DNA of 49,896 nucleotides, from the NCBI GenBank assembly GCA_947566075.1, contig CANOIM010000015.1, forward strand, positions 1-49,896, written 5' to 3'. A program made the translations under genes and the position numbers. Origin of the DNA: an uncultured Eggerthellaceae bacterium (GTDB lineage Bacteria > Actinomycetota > Coriobacteriia > Coriobacteriales > Eggerthellaceae). Below the pieces are notes generated by a model, which did not search any database, had not been told where the DNA came from, and saw nothing but the letters and a program-made list of their open reading frames with translations. Below are positions 24,473-33,222 of the stretch, in pieces (position 1 is the stretch's first letter; each line of letters starts with the position of its first letter).

Positions 24473-26017
24473 TCATCCGTTGAAGGTGGTCTTCTCGATC
24501 AGGTCTATCAGGGCCTGATGGGAGTGGATGCCCAGCTTCTGATACACAGCATAGGTATGGGTCTTCACGGTGGGCGTGGAAAGTCCCAGGGCGTTGGTGA
24601 TGTATTCGGTATTCCGTCCATTCGCTAAGAGCAGGAACACCTCTTTCTGGCGGGGCGATAGGTTATGGCGCTCCGCCAAGGAATCGCAGGTTTCCAGCCA
24701 ACGATCCCCCTTGGGAGAGAAGGGGAGGATGGTAGCCGTTTCCTGAACCGCCAACTGCTCCTCTTCGTTCACGATGGTTCGCGACATCACCAATCGCATC
24801 TTCTTGAAGAAGATATCATCCAGGATGACCACCGCGCAAAGGGACGCGAACAATACCAGCACGGCCCAGTGACCATCTTGAGGCCCGAAAGAAAGCAAGC
24901 GGCCACCTACTAGCCATCCGCCCAGCATGCCCACCGATGAACAGGCTTTCGCCGACCAGCCTTCGAAGATGAATCGGACAGGCATGAAGGAAAGGTAGTT
25001 GAAGGATGACATGATGCCCATGATCCAGAGCATAGTGGTCAGCGCTCCTGTCAAGGCAGCGAAAGTCACAAGAGCAGGGGAAGGGAAGACGAAGGCTATC
25101 CCCAGGAAAGAAACGCATGATAAGGGAACGAAGGCATTTGTTATGACCGTGGATGCCAATAGCTCATCTCGTTTGAGCAAAAGGAGCAGTCCTAGGCTTG
25201 CAAGAGCCACTACGAACCCTAGGGCTGATCCTGCCACTGCGGCCCCGCCGATCGATGCGGCAGCAATGAGCGCGATGCCGAACAGATAGGCGAACATGAA
25301 TGAGTGAAGACCTTTGAGCAGCACTTTTGACAAACCTTCTTCGCGCAGGATGTTGATGACGCGGCTTGCTCGCTCACAGAAGCGCTCTTCAACTCCCGGC
25401 GCTCTGAAGGAGGAGCTTTTGAATGGGTCGGTTACGGGGGTGCGCAGAGAAGAGCTAGCGAAGAGGACGGTCCAGGCTAGGGGAAGCGCCCCCAAGCCCA
25501 CTACCATGAGCTCAGCATACATGAGCGCGAAGAAGAACGTTAAGACGCCTGCGAGGGCCATGGCAGTGCATACCACGCGCCTACACCGATCAGTGGGGAG
25601 CATGCGTAGATGGAAGACCCAGAAGAAGAACCAGAGCGCCTCCCCTGTGCCGCTGGCCATCCATGCAACCTCAGTGGCTTCGCTTTGCCGAAAGAGAGGC
25701 AGGGGGAGCAGGCAGATCACCGGGCCGAAGATCAGTAGGAAGGCAGCCCCTAAGAGGAGCGGGGACGGCTGCGAGAGCCGCTTCATGGCAAAGACGCAGA
25801 GGAGGGATGTAGCGGCAGCTCCTATCAGGAACAAAGAGCGCGTGATGAAGAAGCTGAGCTGGCCTTCAAAGCCCACAGCTAGAGAGCTGCTCTTGGCGCT
25901 ATCCAAGCAAAGCACGCTGAACGTCCAAGCGAAGAAGCAGGCAAGTCCGGCAGTGATGCCCCAAGGCATGGGCGGAACCTGAGATGTCGCGTCGCTTTTG
26001 AAGGGAGCATCATCCAT
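24473..26017 (-). CDS. Membrane LuxR-type transcriptional regulator
   Basis: A 514-residue protein with about twelve membrane helices (~15-390) and a C-terminal LuxR helix-turn-helix (~452-514; LSPRQKEVFLLLANGR, TPTVKTHTYAVYQKLGIHS). The DNA-binding part is close to that of the convergent gene at 22643, but the membrane half differs clearly, which suggests a different ligand. ATG 26017 follows GAGAGGATGGG; an upstream extension of 71 residues is basic and unlike the family. Its most likely target is one of the neighbouring enzyme operons or itself. Confidence 0.87.
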   Translation of the reverse strand: MDDAPFKSDATSQVPPMPWGITAGLACFFAWTFSVLCLDSAKSSSLAVGFEGQLSFFITRSLFLIGAAATSLLCVFAMKRLSQPSPLLLGAAFLLIFGPVICLLPLPLFRQSEATEVAWMASGTGEALWFFFWVFHLRMLPTDRCRRVVCTAMALAGVLTFFFALMYAELMVVGLGALPLAWTVLFASSSLRTPVTDPFKSSSFRAPGVEERFCERASRVINILREEGLSKVLLKGLHSFMFAYLFGIALIAAASIGGAAVAGSALGFVVALASLGLLLLLKRDELLASTVITNAFVPLSCVSFLGIAFVFPSPALVTFAALTGALTTMLWIMGIMSSFNYLSFMPVRFIFEGWSAKACSSVGMLGGWLVGGRLLSFGPQDGHWAVLVLFASLCAVVILDDIFFKKMRLVMSRTIVNEEEQLAVQETATILPFSPKGDRWLETCDSLAERHNLSPRQKEVFLLLANGRNTEYITNALGLSTPTVKTHTYAVYQKLGIHSHQALIDLIEKTTFNG

Positions 26018-26098
26018 GGGCGTCCCATCCTCTCGCCTCGCGCAGGTAAGAGAACCGTATTTGCTCAGTGGCTCGTTCAAGGCTATCAGATGCATTCT

Positions 26099-26122
26099 GT
26101 ACGGATAATTACCTCGCCGTAC
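26099..26122. promoter_or_regulatory. Inverted repeat upstream of the LuxR-type gene
   Basis: GTACGG at 26099-26104 is inverted as CCGTAC at 26117-26122. It lies 82 bases upstream of the minus-strand regulator start and could be an operator. Confidence 0.3.
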
Positions 26123-26165
26123 GAAACAGCCCCTACGACGAAATGACGAGGGGGTTGTTCGCCCA

Positions 26166-26200
26166 GCAAGAAGGCCTCCTGGAATAGGAGGCCTTCTTGC
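26166..26200 (-). terminator. 15-bp hairpin terminator
   Basis: GCAAGAAGGCCTCCT at 26166-26180 pairs perfectly with 26186-26200 around a 5-base loop. It lies 50 bases past the minus-strand ferredoxin stop and probably ends that operon, shielding the next regulator gene. The U tail is poor. Confidence 0.7.
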
Positions 26201-26249
26201 GAGGAGGAGGGTTGAGCGGAAGAGCCTCATCTTCGCAAGGCCAGGCGCT

Positions 26250-26666
26250 CTATCGGTCCTTCTTCAGGTAAAAGACCGGTTGCCGTGAGCGCTCCCAAGC
26301 GGGGAGCATCGTTTCGCCGTAGCCCCTCTGGAGGAGCTCTTCGCGCTTGAGGGAAAGCGTGCTCTTCGGGTCATCAACATCTCCGAAGAAGAGCGCTGCA
26401 GAGGGGCAGCACATCTCGCAGAAGGGTAGCTCTCCTTCCCACTGCCGGTCTCCGCACATCGTGCAATCCTTGTTGAAGATGGGCATCCAGCTCAATGAGA
26501 GGTCAGGCCAGGTACCCAATGGCTCGTCGATGCGGTTGCCTCCGATGGTGCGGATGCTCACGCGGTAGTCGTCCACGTCCAAGTGATAGGCCATCTTGCA
26601 GGCCATGGAACAGGTCCAGCACCCGGTGCACCGGTTCAGGTCGACGAGTATCCCTTGTTGTGTCAT
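26250..26666 (-). CDS. 4Fe-4S dicluster ferredoxin-like electron-transfer subunit
   Basis: A 138-residue partner of the oxidoreductase whose stop codon lies on the adjacent base. RCTGCWTCSMAC and later CTMC plus CEMCC supply two [4Fe-4S] sites. It is longer and more diverged than the other five partners, with a Trp-rich middle and a basic C terminus. Electron transfer to the catalytic subunit is the expected role. Confidence 0.9.
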   Translation of the reverse strand: MTQQGILVDLNRCTGCWTCSMACKMAYHLDVDDYRVSIRTIGGNRIDEPLGTWPDLSLSWMPIFNKDCTMCGDRQWEGELPFCEMCCPSAALFFGDVDDPKSTLSLKREELLQRGYGETMLPAWERSRQPVFYLKKDR

Positions 26667-29105
26667 CTATTCCGCCTTCCTGACGTCACAGAGGACGTCC
26701 CAGATCGTTTCGCAGCCCACGACGCCGTCAAGGAATGTGAGCGCTTGGGGCACACCGGTCTCCACGATGCGCTCCAGCACGATGGGGTTCCATGTGCGGC
26801 TGATCTCAGTGATGGCGTCATAGACACCCACATAGGCTGCTATCTCTTGGGCTGGCTCTGAATCCTTGTACTGGTCTTGACCGTAGCAGTACCACAGGTG
26901 CGCTGTGCCCGGCTGCACGAAACGCGTGAAGTACACGGGCACCTTGACCACGCCGCGTTCGTTGAATATCTCCACCATGTCCCCTTCGCGGATACCGCGG
27001 GCAGCTGCATCCTCAGGGGTCATGCCCACGGATGGCCCTGGCCCTGCCAGGCGGTCCAGTTCAGCTATCTCGCGGAACTGACCTTGCATGAAGTATCGGG
27101 AGCGTCCGATGAACAGGTGTAGGGGATAGAGCAGGCGGCGCTCTTGGTCATCGATCAAGGCCAGCTGTCGGTCCACGGTGCCGCCTCCGCGGATGCCCGC
27201 AAGCTCTTCGGTGTAGAACTCATAGCGGCCGGATGGTGTACGCGGCTCTGTAGAGCGGTAGAACTGTGCCATCTCAGGAGGCGTGTTCATGGCGATGACC
27301 TTCTCCTTGCGGAGGCGTTCCATGGTGATGGGCGCATCAGGGGGAGCCACCTGAGGATCAGGAGAGGCGAAGTAGATATCGCGCCACTCGTCCATGGTCT
27401 TGTCGAAATGCTCTCCCAATCCCAGGGAACGAGCCAAGTCCACGATGATGTCGCAATCGTCATGGGATTCGCCCCGGGGAGGGATAGCGGGTTCGCAGTA
27501 GACTAGGCAATTGCCCGTGGCGGCTACATCCTCGCGCTCGAAGACGGTGGCAGCCGGTAACACGTAATCTGCGAAGGAGGCCGTCTCTGACATCCGGATC
27601 TCAGAGACCACGATCAGCTCCATGTTCGGGAAGAACTGGTCGCGCCACATACCGCGGGGCGGCCAGTTGTGAACGGGGTTGCCAGCGAAGTTCAAGAATG
27701 CCTTGTACTGCTGGACATCCGGATCCTCGAAGGAATCCAGGATCTCTTGCATGGCGGTGTAGGTGCCCTTGAGCTCTGGCAGCCCGTCGATCCAAACGCC
27801 CATGTTGTTATAGCTGACGGGCCAGTTCTTGCCGCTGGCCTCGAAGGTGATTCCCGCTCCTTCGTTGTACAGCTTACCCGTGAGCAGCGGCAAGAGCGCG
27901 ATAGCCCGGGATACTTCGATGCTGTTCTTATAGCGCAGTCCTGCGCCCATCCAGATCAGAGCATCCTTGTGGCCGATGTATTCCTCGGCGAACAGACGCA
28001 AGGTCTCTTCGTCGATGCCCGTGAACGTGCGCTGGTATTCGGGCGTATAGGGGTCGCATCGTTCGCGGATGAGCAGCAAGGATGACTTGCAGGGGATGCC
28101 CTCTATCTCAACGTCTGCGAAGAGGTCTGCATCGATGCCCTCCATATCATGGAAATGGGGCGCAACGGGCTTGGCGCAGCCCGCGGTCTTATCCCAGACC
28201 ATGTACCAATCCAGACCGCCTTCCACCACGTCAGATTCCCTCAGGTAACGGCCGGTATCTTGGCGAACGAGGAACGGCGCTCCGGTCTCTGTGGTCAAAA
28301 AGCCCTTGTCGATGCGGTTCGTGTCGAAGATGATCTTGCAGACCGCGAAGACGAAGGCAGCATCCGATGCCGGGTTGATGCCGATGAATTGGTTCGCGTT
28401 CGCGGCGGTCGAGTCATAGACGATCCCGATATCCACGATCTTCACCCCAGCATCTTGCACGTCTGCCAGGTAGCGGGTCGTATTCGCAGCCCTCGTGCCG
28501 CCTAGAGGGTTGGCGCCCCAGACCACGATGTAGTCAGAGGCGGAGATCCGGTCGTTGTTGTTGAGCAAGAGCAGGTAATTCTCGCCTGACCAGGTGGTGG
28601 GTCCGATGATGTCGCACAGGTCGATGGCTTCTTGTTCTAGCATGGTGGTGCCGAAGGCCTCGCAGAAGCGGAAGTTCAAGGACATGGCCAGACCTATGTT
28701 GTAGTTCGGTGTTCCGCAGGGGAAGTAGTTCTGGATGATGGAACGGGTTCCATAGCGCTGGGCTATATCCTTGACCTTTTCGGATATCTCAGCGTAGGCT
28801 TGGTCCCAGCTGATCTCCTCCCATTGACCAGCGCCCCGTTTCCCCACGCGCTTCAAAGGATGCAGCAAGCGGTTCTCGATGTAGGGGATCTTCACCGAGG
28901 CGCACCCTTTCACGCAGATGCCCGACCGCTCCTTGAAGCAACCGTGCACCTGCTGGCGCGGGTCCTCTTCGATATGCTTCGGGACGTGCATGGGTTCACA
29001 TCGCTCGATCTGACCATCGGCGTTCACGATGGTGCTCAAGATGCAGTAGTCGTGACATCCCCAGCCTTGGCAGGTCGTATAGACCATCTTCTCGTCTGGC
29101 GCCAT
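26667..29105 (-). CDS. Molybdopterin oxidoreductase catalytic subunit (distinct subgroup)
   Basis: An 812-residue catalytic subunit, clearly outside the group of five above. Cys12, 17 and 21 with Cys64 or 68 form the N-terminal [4Fe-4S] motif, more like classical DMSO-reductase-type enzymes; the RLLHPLKRVGKRG and WEEISWDQA stretches follow. Cys164 in IDLCDIIG aligns roughly with the metal ligand of acetylene hydratase, but Ser or Asp ligation cannot be excluded. GRSRYFMQGQF and a full dinucleotide-binding domain occupy the C-terminal part. There is no Tat signal. It forms an operon with the ferredoxin and is divergent from a LysR gene that probably controls it. Substrate unknown. Confidence 0.88.
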   Translation of the reverse strand: MAPDEKMVYTTCQGWGCHDYCILSTIVNADGQIERCEPMHVPKHIEEDPRQQVHGCFKERSGICVKGCASVKIPYIENRLLHPLKRVGKRGAGQWEEISWDQAYAEISEKVKDIAQRYGTRSIIQNYFPCGTPNYNIGLAMSLNFRFCEAFGTTMLEQEAIDLCDIIGPTTWSGENYLLLLNNNDRISASDYIVVWGANPLGGTRAANTTRYLADVQDAGVKIVDIGIVYDSTAANANQFIGINPASDAAFVFAVCKIIFDTNRIDKGFLTTETGAPFLVRQDTGRYLRESDVVEGGLDWYMVWDKTAGCAKPVAPHFHDMEGIDADLFADVEIEGIPCKSSLLLIRERCDPYTPEYQRTFTGIDEETLRLFAEEYIGHKDALIWMGAGLRYKNSIEVSRAIALLPLLTGKLYNEGAGITFEASGKNWPVSYNNMGVWIDGLPELKGTYTAMQEILDSFEDPDVQQYKAFLNFAGNPVHNWPPRGMWRDQFFPNMELIVVSEIRMSETASFADYVLPAATVFEREDVAATGNCLVYCEPAIPPRGESHDDCDIIVDLARSLGLGEHFDKTMDEWRDIYFASPDPQVAPPDAPITMERLRKEKVIAMNTPPEMAQFYRSTEPRTPSGRYEFYTEELAGIRGGGTVDRQLALIDDQERRLLYPLHLFIGRSRYFMQGQFREIAELDRLAGPGPSVGMTPEDAAARGIREGDMVEIFNERGVVKVPVYFTRFVQPGTAHLWYCYGQDQYKDSEPAQEIAAYVGVYDAITEISRTWNPIVLERIVETGVPQALTFLDGVVGCETIWDVLCDVRKAE

Positions 29106-29203
29106 AGCTCCTCGCTCTCTCGCTATCCGTTGGGAAACTGGGGAGATGGTAGGAAAGCTGCCCTTTCGTCACAATGCAGATAGATGCTGGTTTTTCAGCA
29201 AGT

Positions 29204-29222
29204 CATATCCAAAATGGAAATA
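29204..29222. promoter_or_regulatory. Possible LysR operator
   Basis: TCCA-AAA-TGGA (29208-29218) sits in an A/T-rich near-palindrome about midway in the 194-base gap between the divergent oxidoreductase and LysR genes. Position and shape suit a shared LysR site, but it is short. Confidence 0.35.
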
Positions 29223-29299
29223 AGATGCACGGAAAGCGATTGACAGCAGGGGGTTGGCATGGAAGGATATCCGCCAACCGCTCCGAAGAGGGATCTGCC

Positions 29300-30250
29300 A
29301 TGGATATCGGCCATATTCGCATTCAGCAGCTCCAGGAGCTGACGGCGCTCTTGGACCATGAGAGCCTCTCCCAGGCTGCGCTCAGCTTGGGTATCACCCA
29401 GGCCACGCTGAGCAAGCACCTACGCTCTTTGGAGCGCCAGGTTGGGGCCGACCTTTTCCGGCGGGATTATCGTTTGACGTTGACGCCAGCAGGGAGGATG
29501 CTGGCTGAAGCGGCGGTGCGCATCACCAATGAGGTGGATCTGGCTGTCAGGAGCTCGCGCAAGTGCGCTCTGGAAGGCGTGCAAGAGCTGCGCATCGAGA
29601 ATACGGTGGCCTATTTTGCTCCCCGTGCCCGTGTGGATGCGCTGATCGAAGCCTTCTTGGACCGCCACCACGATGTCCTGTTGCGTCATGTGCCCATCAC
29701 CACTGACAGCCTCTTGGGTTCCATCTGGCAGAACCTGGCTGACGCAGGATATTGGTATGACTTCGGAGAGATAGATGACATACTAACCCGCCGGGAACGC
29801 GATGGGTTAGGGCTCATCCACCTTGACACGGAACGCATGATCGTTTGGGCCCATTCTGACCACCCCATCCTGGCTGCCAAAGCCGTGACAGCCAAGGAAT
29901 TGGCAAAATGCTCCATCATGGCCATGCACCGCTTCTCCCACGGCCGGAGTTACCGCATCCATGCTGATCTCTTCCAGACGCGTCCCTTCGCAGGTCTGTC
30001 TCTTTATGAGGATGTGCGCATGGTGACGCAGTTCCTTGACTTCCTCTCACTGGATCCTCGGGAGAGCGTCTACGTGCTGCCGGAGTCCTTCGCGGCAGAG
30101 GCGCCCTTCAAGCGTCGGCGCGACATGCAGTGGCGTTTCGTGGATGAGAGCGAACCTTGCCAGATGTTCTTCGCTTATGATGCGGCTTCCAAGAACCAGA
30201 TCGTCCACGAGGTAGCTGCTTACTTGAGCGCCAACCTCTCTCAGGTCTAG
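29300..30250 (+). CDS. LysR family transcriptional regulator
   Basis: A 316-residue regulator. Residues ~5-62 form the winged helix-turn-helix (SLSQAALSLGITQATLSKHL, then LERQVGADLFRRD), followed by a substrate-binding-like effector domain. ATG 29300 has AGAGGG eight bases upstream. It is divergent from the oxidoreductase at 26667, the classic arrangement for a LysR activator and its target. Effector unknown. Confidence 0.9.
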   Translation: MDIGHIRIQQLQELTALLDHESLSQAALSLGITQATLSKHLRSLERQVGADLFRRDYRLTLTPAGRMLAEAAVRITNEVDLAVRSSRKCALEGVQELRIENTVAYFAPRARVDALIEAFLDRHHDVLLRHVPITTDSLLGSIWQNLADAGYWYDFGEIDDILTRRERDGLGLIHLDTERMIVWAHSDHPILAAKAVTAKELAKCSIMAMHRFSHGRSYRIHADLFQTRPFAGLSLYEDVRMVTQFLDFLSLDPRESVYVLPESFAAEAPFKRRRDMQWRFVDESEPCQMFFAYDAASKNQIVHEVAAYLSANLSQV

Positions 30251-30273
30251 TGCTCCAGCGTTTCCTAAGAAGC

Positions 30274-30353
30274 GACCCACTCGTTTAATCCACTCGTTTA
30301 ATCACTCGTTTAGCTAAACGAGTGATTAAACGAGTGGATTAAACGAGTGGGTC
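30274..30353. repeat. 80-bp perfect palindrome of six ACTCGTTTA units
   Basis: The 40-base arms match exactly around a central AGCT (30312-30315). Each arm holds three copies of TAAACGAGTG, at 12- and 13-base spacing. It overlaps the stop codon of the adjacent gene by two bases and lies 23 bases past the convergent LysR stop. A closely related array lies at the other end of the same gene. It would form a very long hairpin and could terminate both genes, be a multi-site operator, or be the end of a mobile unit. Confidence 0.9.
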
Positions 30354-31836
30354 AATGGGAAAGACGATAGCGTTGCTTCGTACTGCCTTTCGGCTGAGTT
30401 GGTTCTAAGACATTGGCTTCGATCATGCCGTTGATGTACTTCACAACGGTGGCTTTTGATTTTCCTGAATGCTTCGCCACCTCTCCGGTGCTGATGGACC
30501 CCTGGTCCTCAAGCAACCCAAGAATGATGGCTCTCATTGATTCTTGAGAAGAAAAGCGCCTTTCATCAGGCGTGATGTGTCTTTTTTGAAAGAGGAGCGA
30601 AAAGAAGCCTATCGTATCCTTTGGCGTTGGAGGGGGCATCAATGCATCGCTCATCTGCGCTTCTATGGTTTGATAGCCTGTCCCTCGATTTTCAGCGACG
30701 AATTGGCCATCGGAATAGGGAATGCTCTCCAGGAGATTGGCAAGGAATTGGTTGCGCGAAGCGCTCACGCAATCCTTACCAAGCATGTCAATGGTTACAT
30801 TGCCGAACAATCCTCCAGGATTGAGGATCTCTAGTCTGTCAATGTACATATCTATTTGAACCGGTGTTCCATGGGATTGCGGGGAGTAATCTCTATGCAT
30901 CAGCGCATTGGCAATAGCTTCGCGCAGCGCGACGATCGGATAATCAGGGACATCTTTTCGAAATGCGCCTTCAATAAGTGCTCCTGTTCTCATGTTTCGG
31001 TCAATAGCGGCGATAGCATCCTCGATCATGAAGGGGACTGATCCGACCAAGGTTGCGGAGTCTATGAGTCGCTGTCCCATTTCAGTTACATCTGACTTGT
31101 TCGTGCCTGGATAGCAGGCAAATGAGATGTTCAAGCGCGGAAAGAATTGTTGCGGGAATCCCCCCAGTGCAAGGAGTCCCGCTAAGGTTGGACGCAGGAT
31201 GCCGTGGGCATCCTTTTTTATCACGTTGAGTTTGATAAGCGCTTCTTCGTCTGGAAGCTGTGCAAAATTCCTAGCATGCACGATGCGCTCACGTTGCAAA
31301 AGGGCTGCAAGAAGACTGTCATCTAGATCTTCGATCGTTGCATCTTCAACGATATCACGATCATAGCGAGGCTGACGATGTTCATCATTAAGACGGTCTA
31401 CCTCGTAATGCGATAGTCGTCGGTCTCCGTCCCCTGTTCTGATAAAGGCTCCGTCATACATGCCATTCTGCTTCACATAGCATGGCTTATCCATTGGCCG
31501 CATCTCTTTTATATCGGCGACCAAGATCGGATAACCCTCGATCTCATGGACAGATATGATGGGACGTACGGGTGGATGCATCTTCTCATTGCAGATATTG
31601 GCAATAGAATCTTGTAGCGACTTGATGTCGATGTCTTTCACTGGTGCGAATCCATCTTTTTCCGACAAGCCGAAGATGAGCCAGCCACCTGAACCATTGG
31701 AGAAAGCAGAGAGCGTCTTTGCTATATCTTTAGATGCTTCCTTCGGCGTGGACTTCACTTCGTATTTCTGAAGATCAACGCCGATCTTCCTCATCAGATC
31801 GACTGTTTCCAGGAGTTGTTCTTGGGTGATGTCCAT
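30352..31836 (-). CDS. AlbA_2 (Schlafen-like) ATP-binding DNA-binding protein
   Basis: A 494-residue protein. The N-terminal ~130 residues match the AlbA_2 pattern (EVKSTPKEASKDIAKTLSAF then GGWLIFGL), often found in putative regulators with a divergent ATPase/HATPase-like domain; REAIANALMHRDYS in the middle fits that second domain. A winged helix-turn-helix lies at the C terminus (ISTGEVAKHSGKSKATVVKY). ATG 31836 follows AGAGGGTAGGA; a longer frame to 31884 would enter the palindrome. The gene looks richer in A/T than its neighbours, suggesting transfer. It is bracketed by arrays of the same 12-bp unit, so it may bind them. Confidence 0.8.
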   Translation of the reverse strand: MDITQEQLLETVDLMRKIGVDLQKYEVKSTPKEASKDIAKTLSAFSNGSGGWLIFGLSEKDGFAPVKDIDIKSLQDSIANICNEKMHPPVRPIISVHEIEGYPILVADIKEMRPMDKPCYVKQNGMYDGAFIRTGDGDRRLSHYEVDRLNDEHRQPRYDRDIVEDATIEDLDDSLLAALLQRERIVHARNFAQLPDEEALIKLNVIKKDAHGILRPTLAGLLALGGFPQQFFPRLNISFACYPGTNKSDVTEMGQRLIDSATLVGSVPFMIEDAIAAIDRNMRTGALIEGAFRKDVPDYPIVALREAIANALMHRDYSPQSHGTPVQIDMYIDRLEILNPGGLFGNVTIDMLGKDCVSASRNQFLANLLESIPYSDGQFVAENRGTGYQTIEAQMSDALMPPPTPKDTIGFFSLLFQKRHITPDERRFSSQESMRAIILGLLEDQGSISTGEVAKHSGKSKATVVKYINGMIEANVLEPTQPKGSTKQRYRLSH

Positions 31837-31883
31837 TAAGGTCCTACCCTCTTCTTCGACGATCTTCTCTCGCGATGATAGCA

Positions 31884-31945
31884 CACTCGTTTAATCACTC
31901 GTTTAGCTAAACGAGTGATTAAACGAGTGATTAAACGAGTGGGTC
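31884..31945. repeat. Second ACTCGTTTA palindromic array
   Basis: A perfect 46-bp palindrome (31884-31929, central AGCT) carries two unit copies per arm, and a third copy at 31932-31941 extends the outer side. Read inward, its outer 62 bases match the outer part of the 30274-30353 array except for one missing base. It ends 48 bases before the start codon, where an operator would sit. Confidence 0.88.
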
Positions 31946-32174
31946 ATCCTGTTGTCTTGGGCAAGCGCGAGACAGGGCATTGAGGGGCGGCTCAAGGGCT
32001 TTTTGCTCTTTCGGCATCTTTAATATCAAACGACGATGCTGGGTCCCCCCTTCTCATATCAGCAGTATCTCGTTTTCCTCTTCTCTTCCAGGTATAACGA
32101 ATCAGGGAAGCCTTATAGGAGATGGCTCATAAATACCACAGGGTTGTGGTCGTTGTGATCAGAAGGAGAAACCC
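31946..32174. promoter_or_regulatory. Leader of the methyltransferase gene with an inverted repeat
   Basis: ACCACA at 32135-32140 is inverted as TGTGGT at 32145-32150, 24 bases before the start at 32175. The rest of this gap (including 31837-31883) shows no gene and no recognisable cobalamin riboswitch. Confidence 0.35.
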
Positions 32175-33197
32175 ATGCTGACACCTCGTGAGAACCTATT
32201 GCAGATCATCCAGGGCGGGAAGCCAGAATACCTCATGGATCAGCGCTCCTATCTTGGAGCCGCCTTTGATCCGATCATCGCTGATTCGGTGGGCTTCTGC
32301 AATGTAGGGGAGACCTTGACGAACGCTTGGGGCGCCACGATCACCTGGGCTGAAGGACAGCCAGGGCCTTACCCATCAGATACTGCTGAGACCCGGGTGA
32401 TCAAGGATATCGAACAATGGAGGGATTACGTCGTTGCTCCTGACCCTAACAGCTATACCGAAGACGATTGGGCACCCTATTTGGAGGCGGCAGCGAAGAT
32501 CGATCGTTCTCAACAGTTCGTCACCGTTGAAGTGGCCCAAGGCATCTTCGAGAAGATCCATTACCTACTGGGCATGGAGGATACCCTTTGCGCTTTCATG
32601 GAGAACCCGGATGAGATGCATGAGCTGATCGACTTCATGGTGGATTGGGAGCTCAAAGTTGCGCAGATCCAGTTGGAGCGCTTTCAGCCCGATGCGCTCT
32701 TCCATGCCGATGACTTCGGAACTCAGGTAGGCACTCTCTTTAGCCGTGATGTGATGCGGGAGTTCCTCGTGCCAGCGTACAAGAAGATCTATGGTTTCTG
32801 GAAGGACAATGGCGTGCAGCTCATCGTCCATCACAATGATTCCTATAGCGCACCCTTCGTTCCAGAGTTCATCGACATGGGCGTTGATATCTGGCAAGGC
32901 CCTGTGACCGAGAATGACCTTCCGGCGCTAGTCAAGGAATACGGAGGCCAGATCTCATTCCAAGGCGGGATCGACAATGGCAAGTTCGATGTGGTGGATT
33001 GGTCCTACGACAAGATCTATGATCATGTGAAGAGTCTCGTGGAGTCCACCGGGGTGAATTATATGATCCCCAGCTTCACCTCTGCTGGCCCCATGACTGC
33101 CTTCCCGGGAGCTTATGAGGCGGCGAGCAAAGCCATCGCTCAGGTGAGCGAAGAGCTCCTTGGAGCAAGCCAACCGCCTATCACGCTTGCAGTGTGA
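32175..33197 (+). CDS. UroD-superfamily methyltransferase-like protein
   Basis: A 340-residue protein of the uroporphyrinogen decarboxylase superfamily, the fold used by corrinoid-linked methyltransferases. LIVHHND (His219-220) and GVDIWQGPV fit the barrel's metal or cofactor region. The usual C-terminal Cys (as in CSIPANAPAEN of the protein at 46851) is absent; the matching part reads SFTSAGPMTAFPG. It has no corrinoid partner next to it and ends in a strong terminator, so it appears to be a single-gene unit. It may transfer methyl groups to or from the corrinoid protein at 48015, or act as a lyase. GAAGGAG precedes the ATG. Confidence 0.8.
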   Translation: MLTPRENLLQIIQGGKPEYLMDQRSYLGAAFDPIIADSVGFCNVGETLTNAWGATITWAEGQPGPYPSDTAETRVIKDIEQWRDYVVAPDPNSYTEDDWAPYLEAAAKIDRSQQFVTVEVAQGIFEKIHYLLGMEDTLCAFMENPDEMHELIDFMVDWELKVAQIQLERFQPDALFHADDFGTQVGTLFSRDVMREFLVPAYKKIYGFWKDNGVQLIVHHNDSYSAPFVPEFIDMGVDIWQGPVTENDLPALVKEYGGQISFQGGIDNGKFDVVDWSYDKIYDHVKSLVESTGVNYMIPSFTSAGPMTAFPGAYEAASKAIAQVSEELLGASQPPITLAV

Positions 33198-33222
33198 GGC
33201 TATCCTCTGTCCGTTATGTCGG

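Noticed and set aside
30274..30353. Repeated units as a CRISPR array
   Set aside because: Units are inverted around a centre, 12-13 bases apart, with no spacers and no cas genes.
30251..32000. A classical insertion sequence around the palindromes
   Set aside because: No transposase motif in the enclosed protein and no target-site duplication beside the outer ends; mobility remains only a hypothesis.
31946..32174. Cobalamin riboswitch before the methyltransferase gene
   Set aside because: No B12-box-like sequence or suitable fold could be made out by eye here or at 40073-40229.
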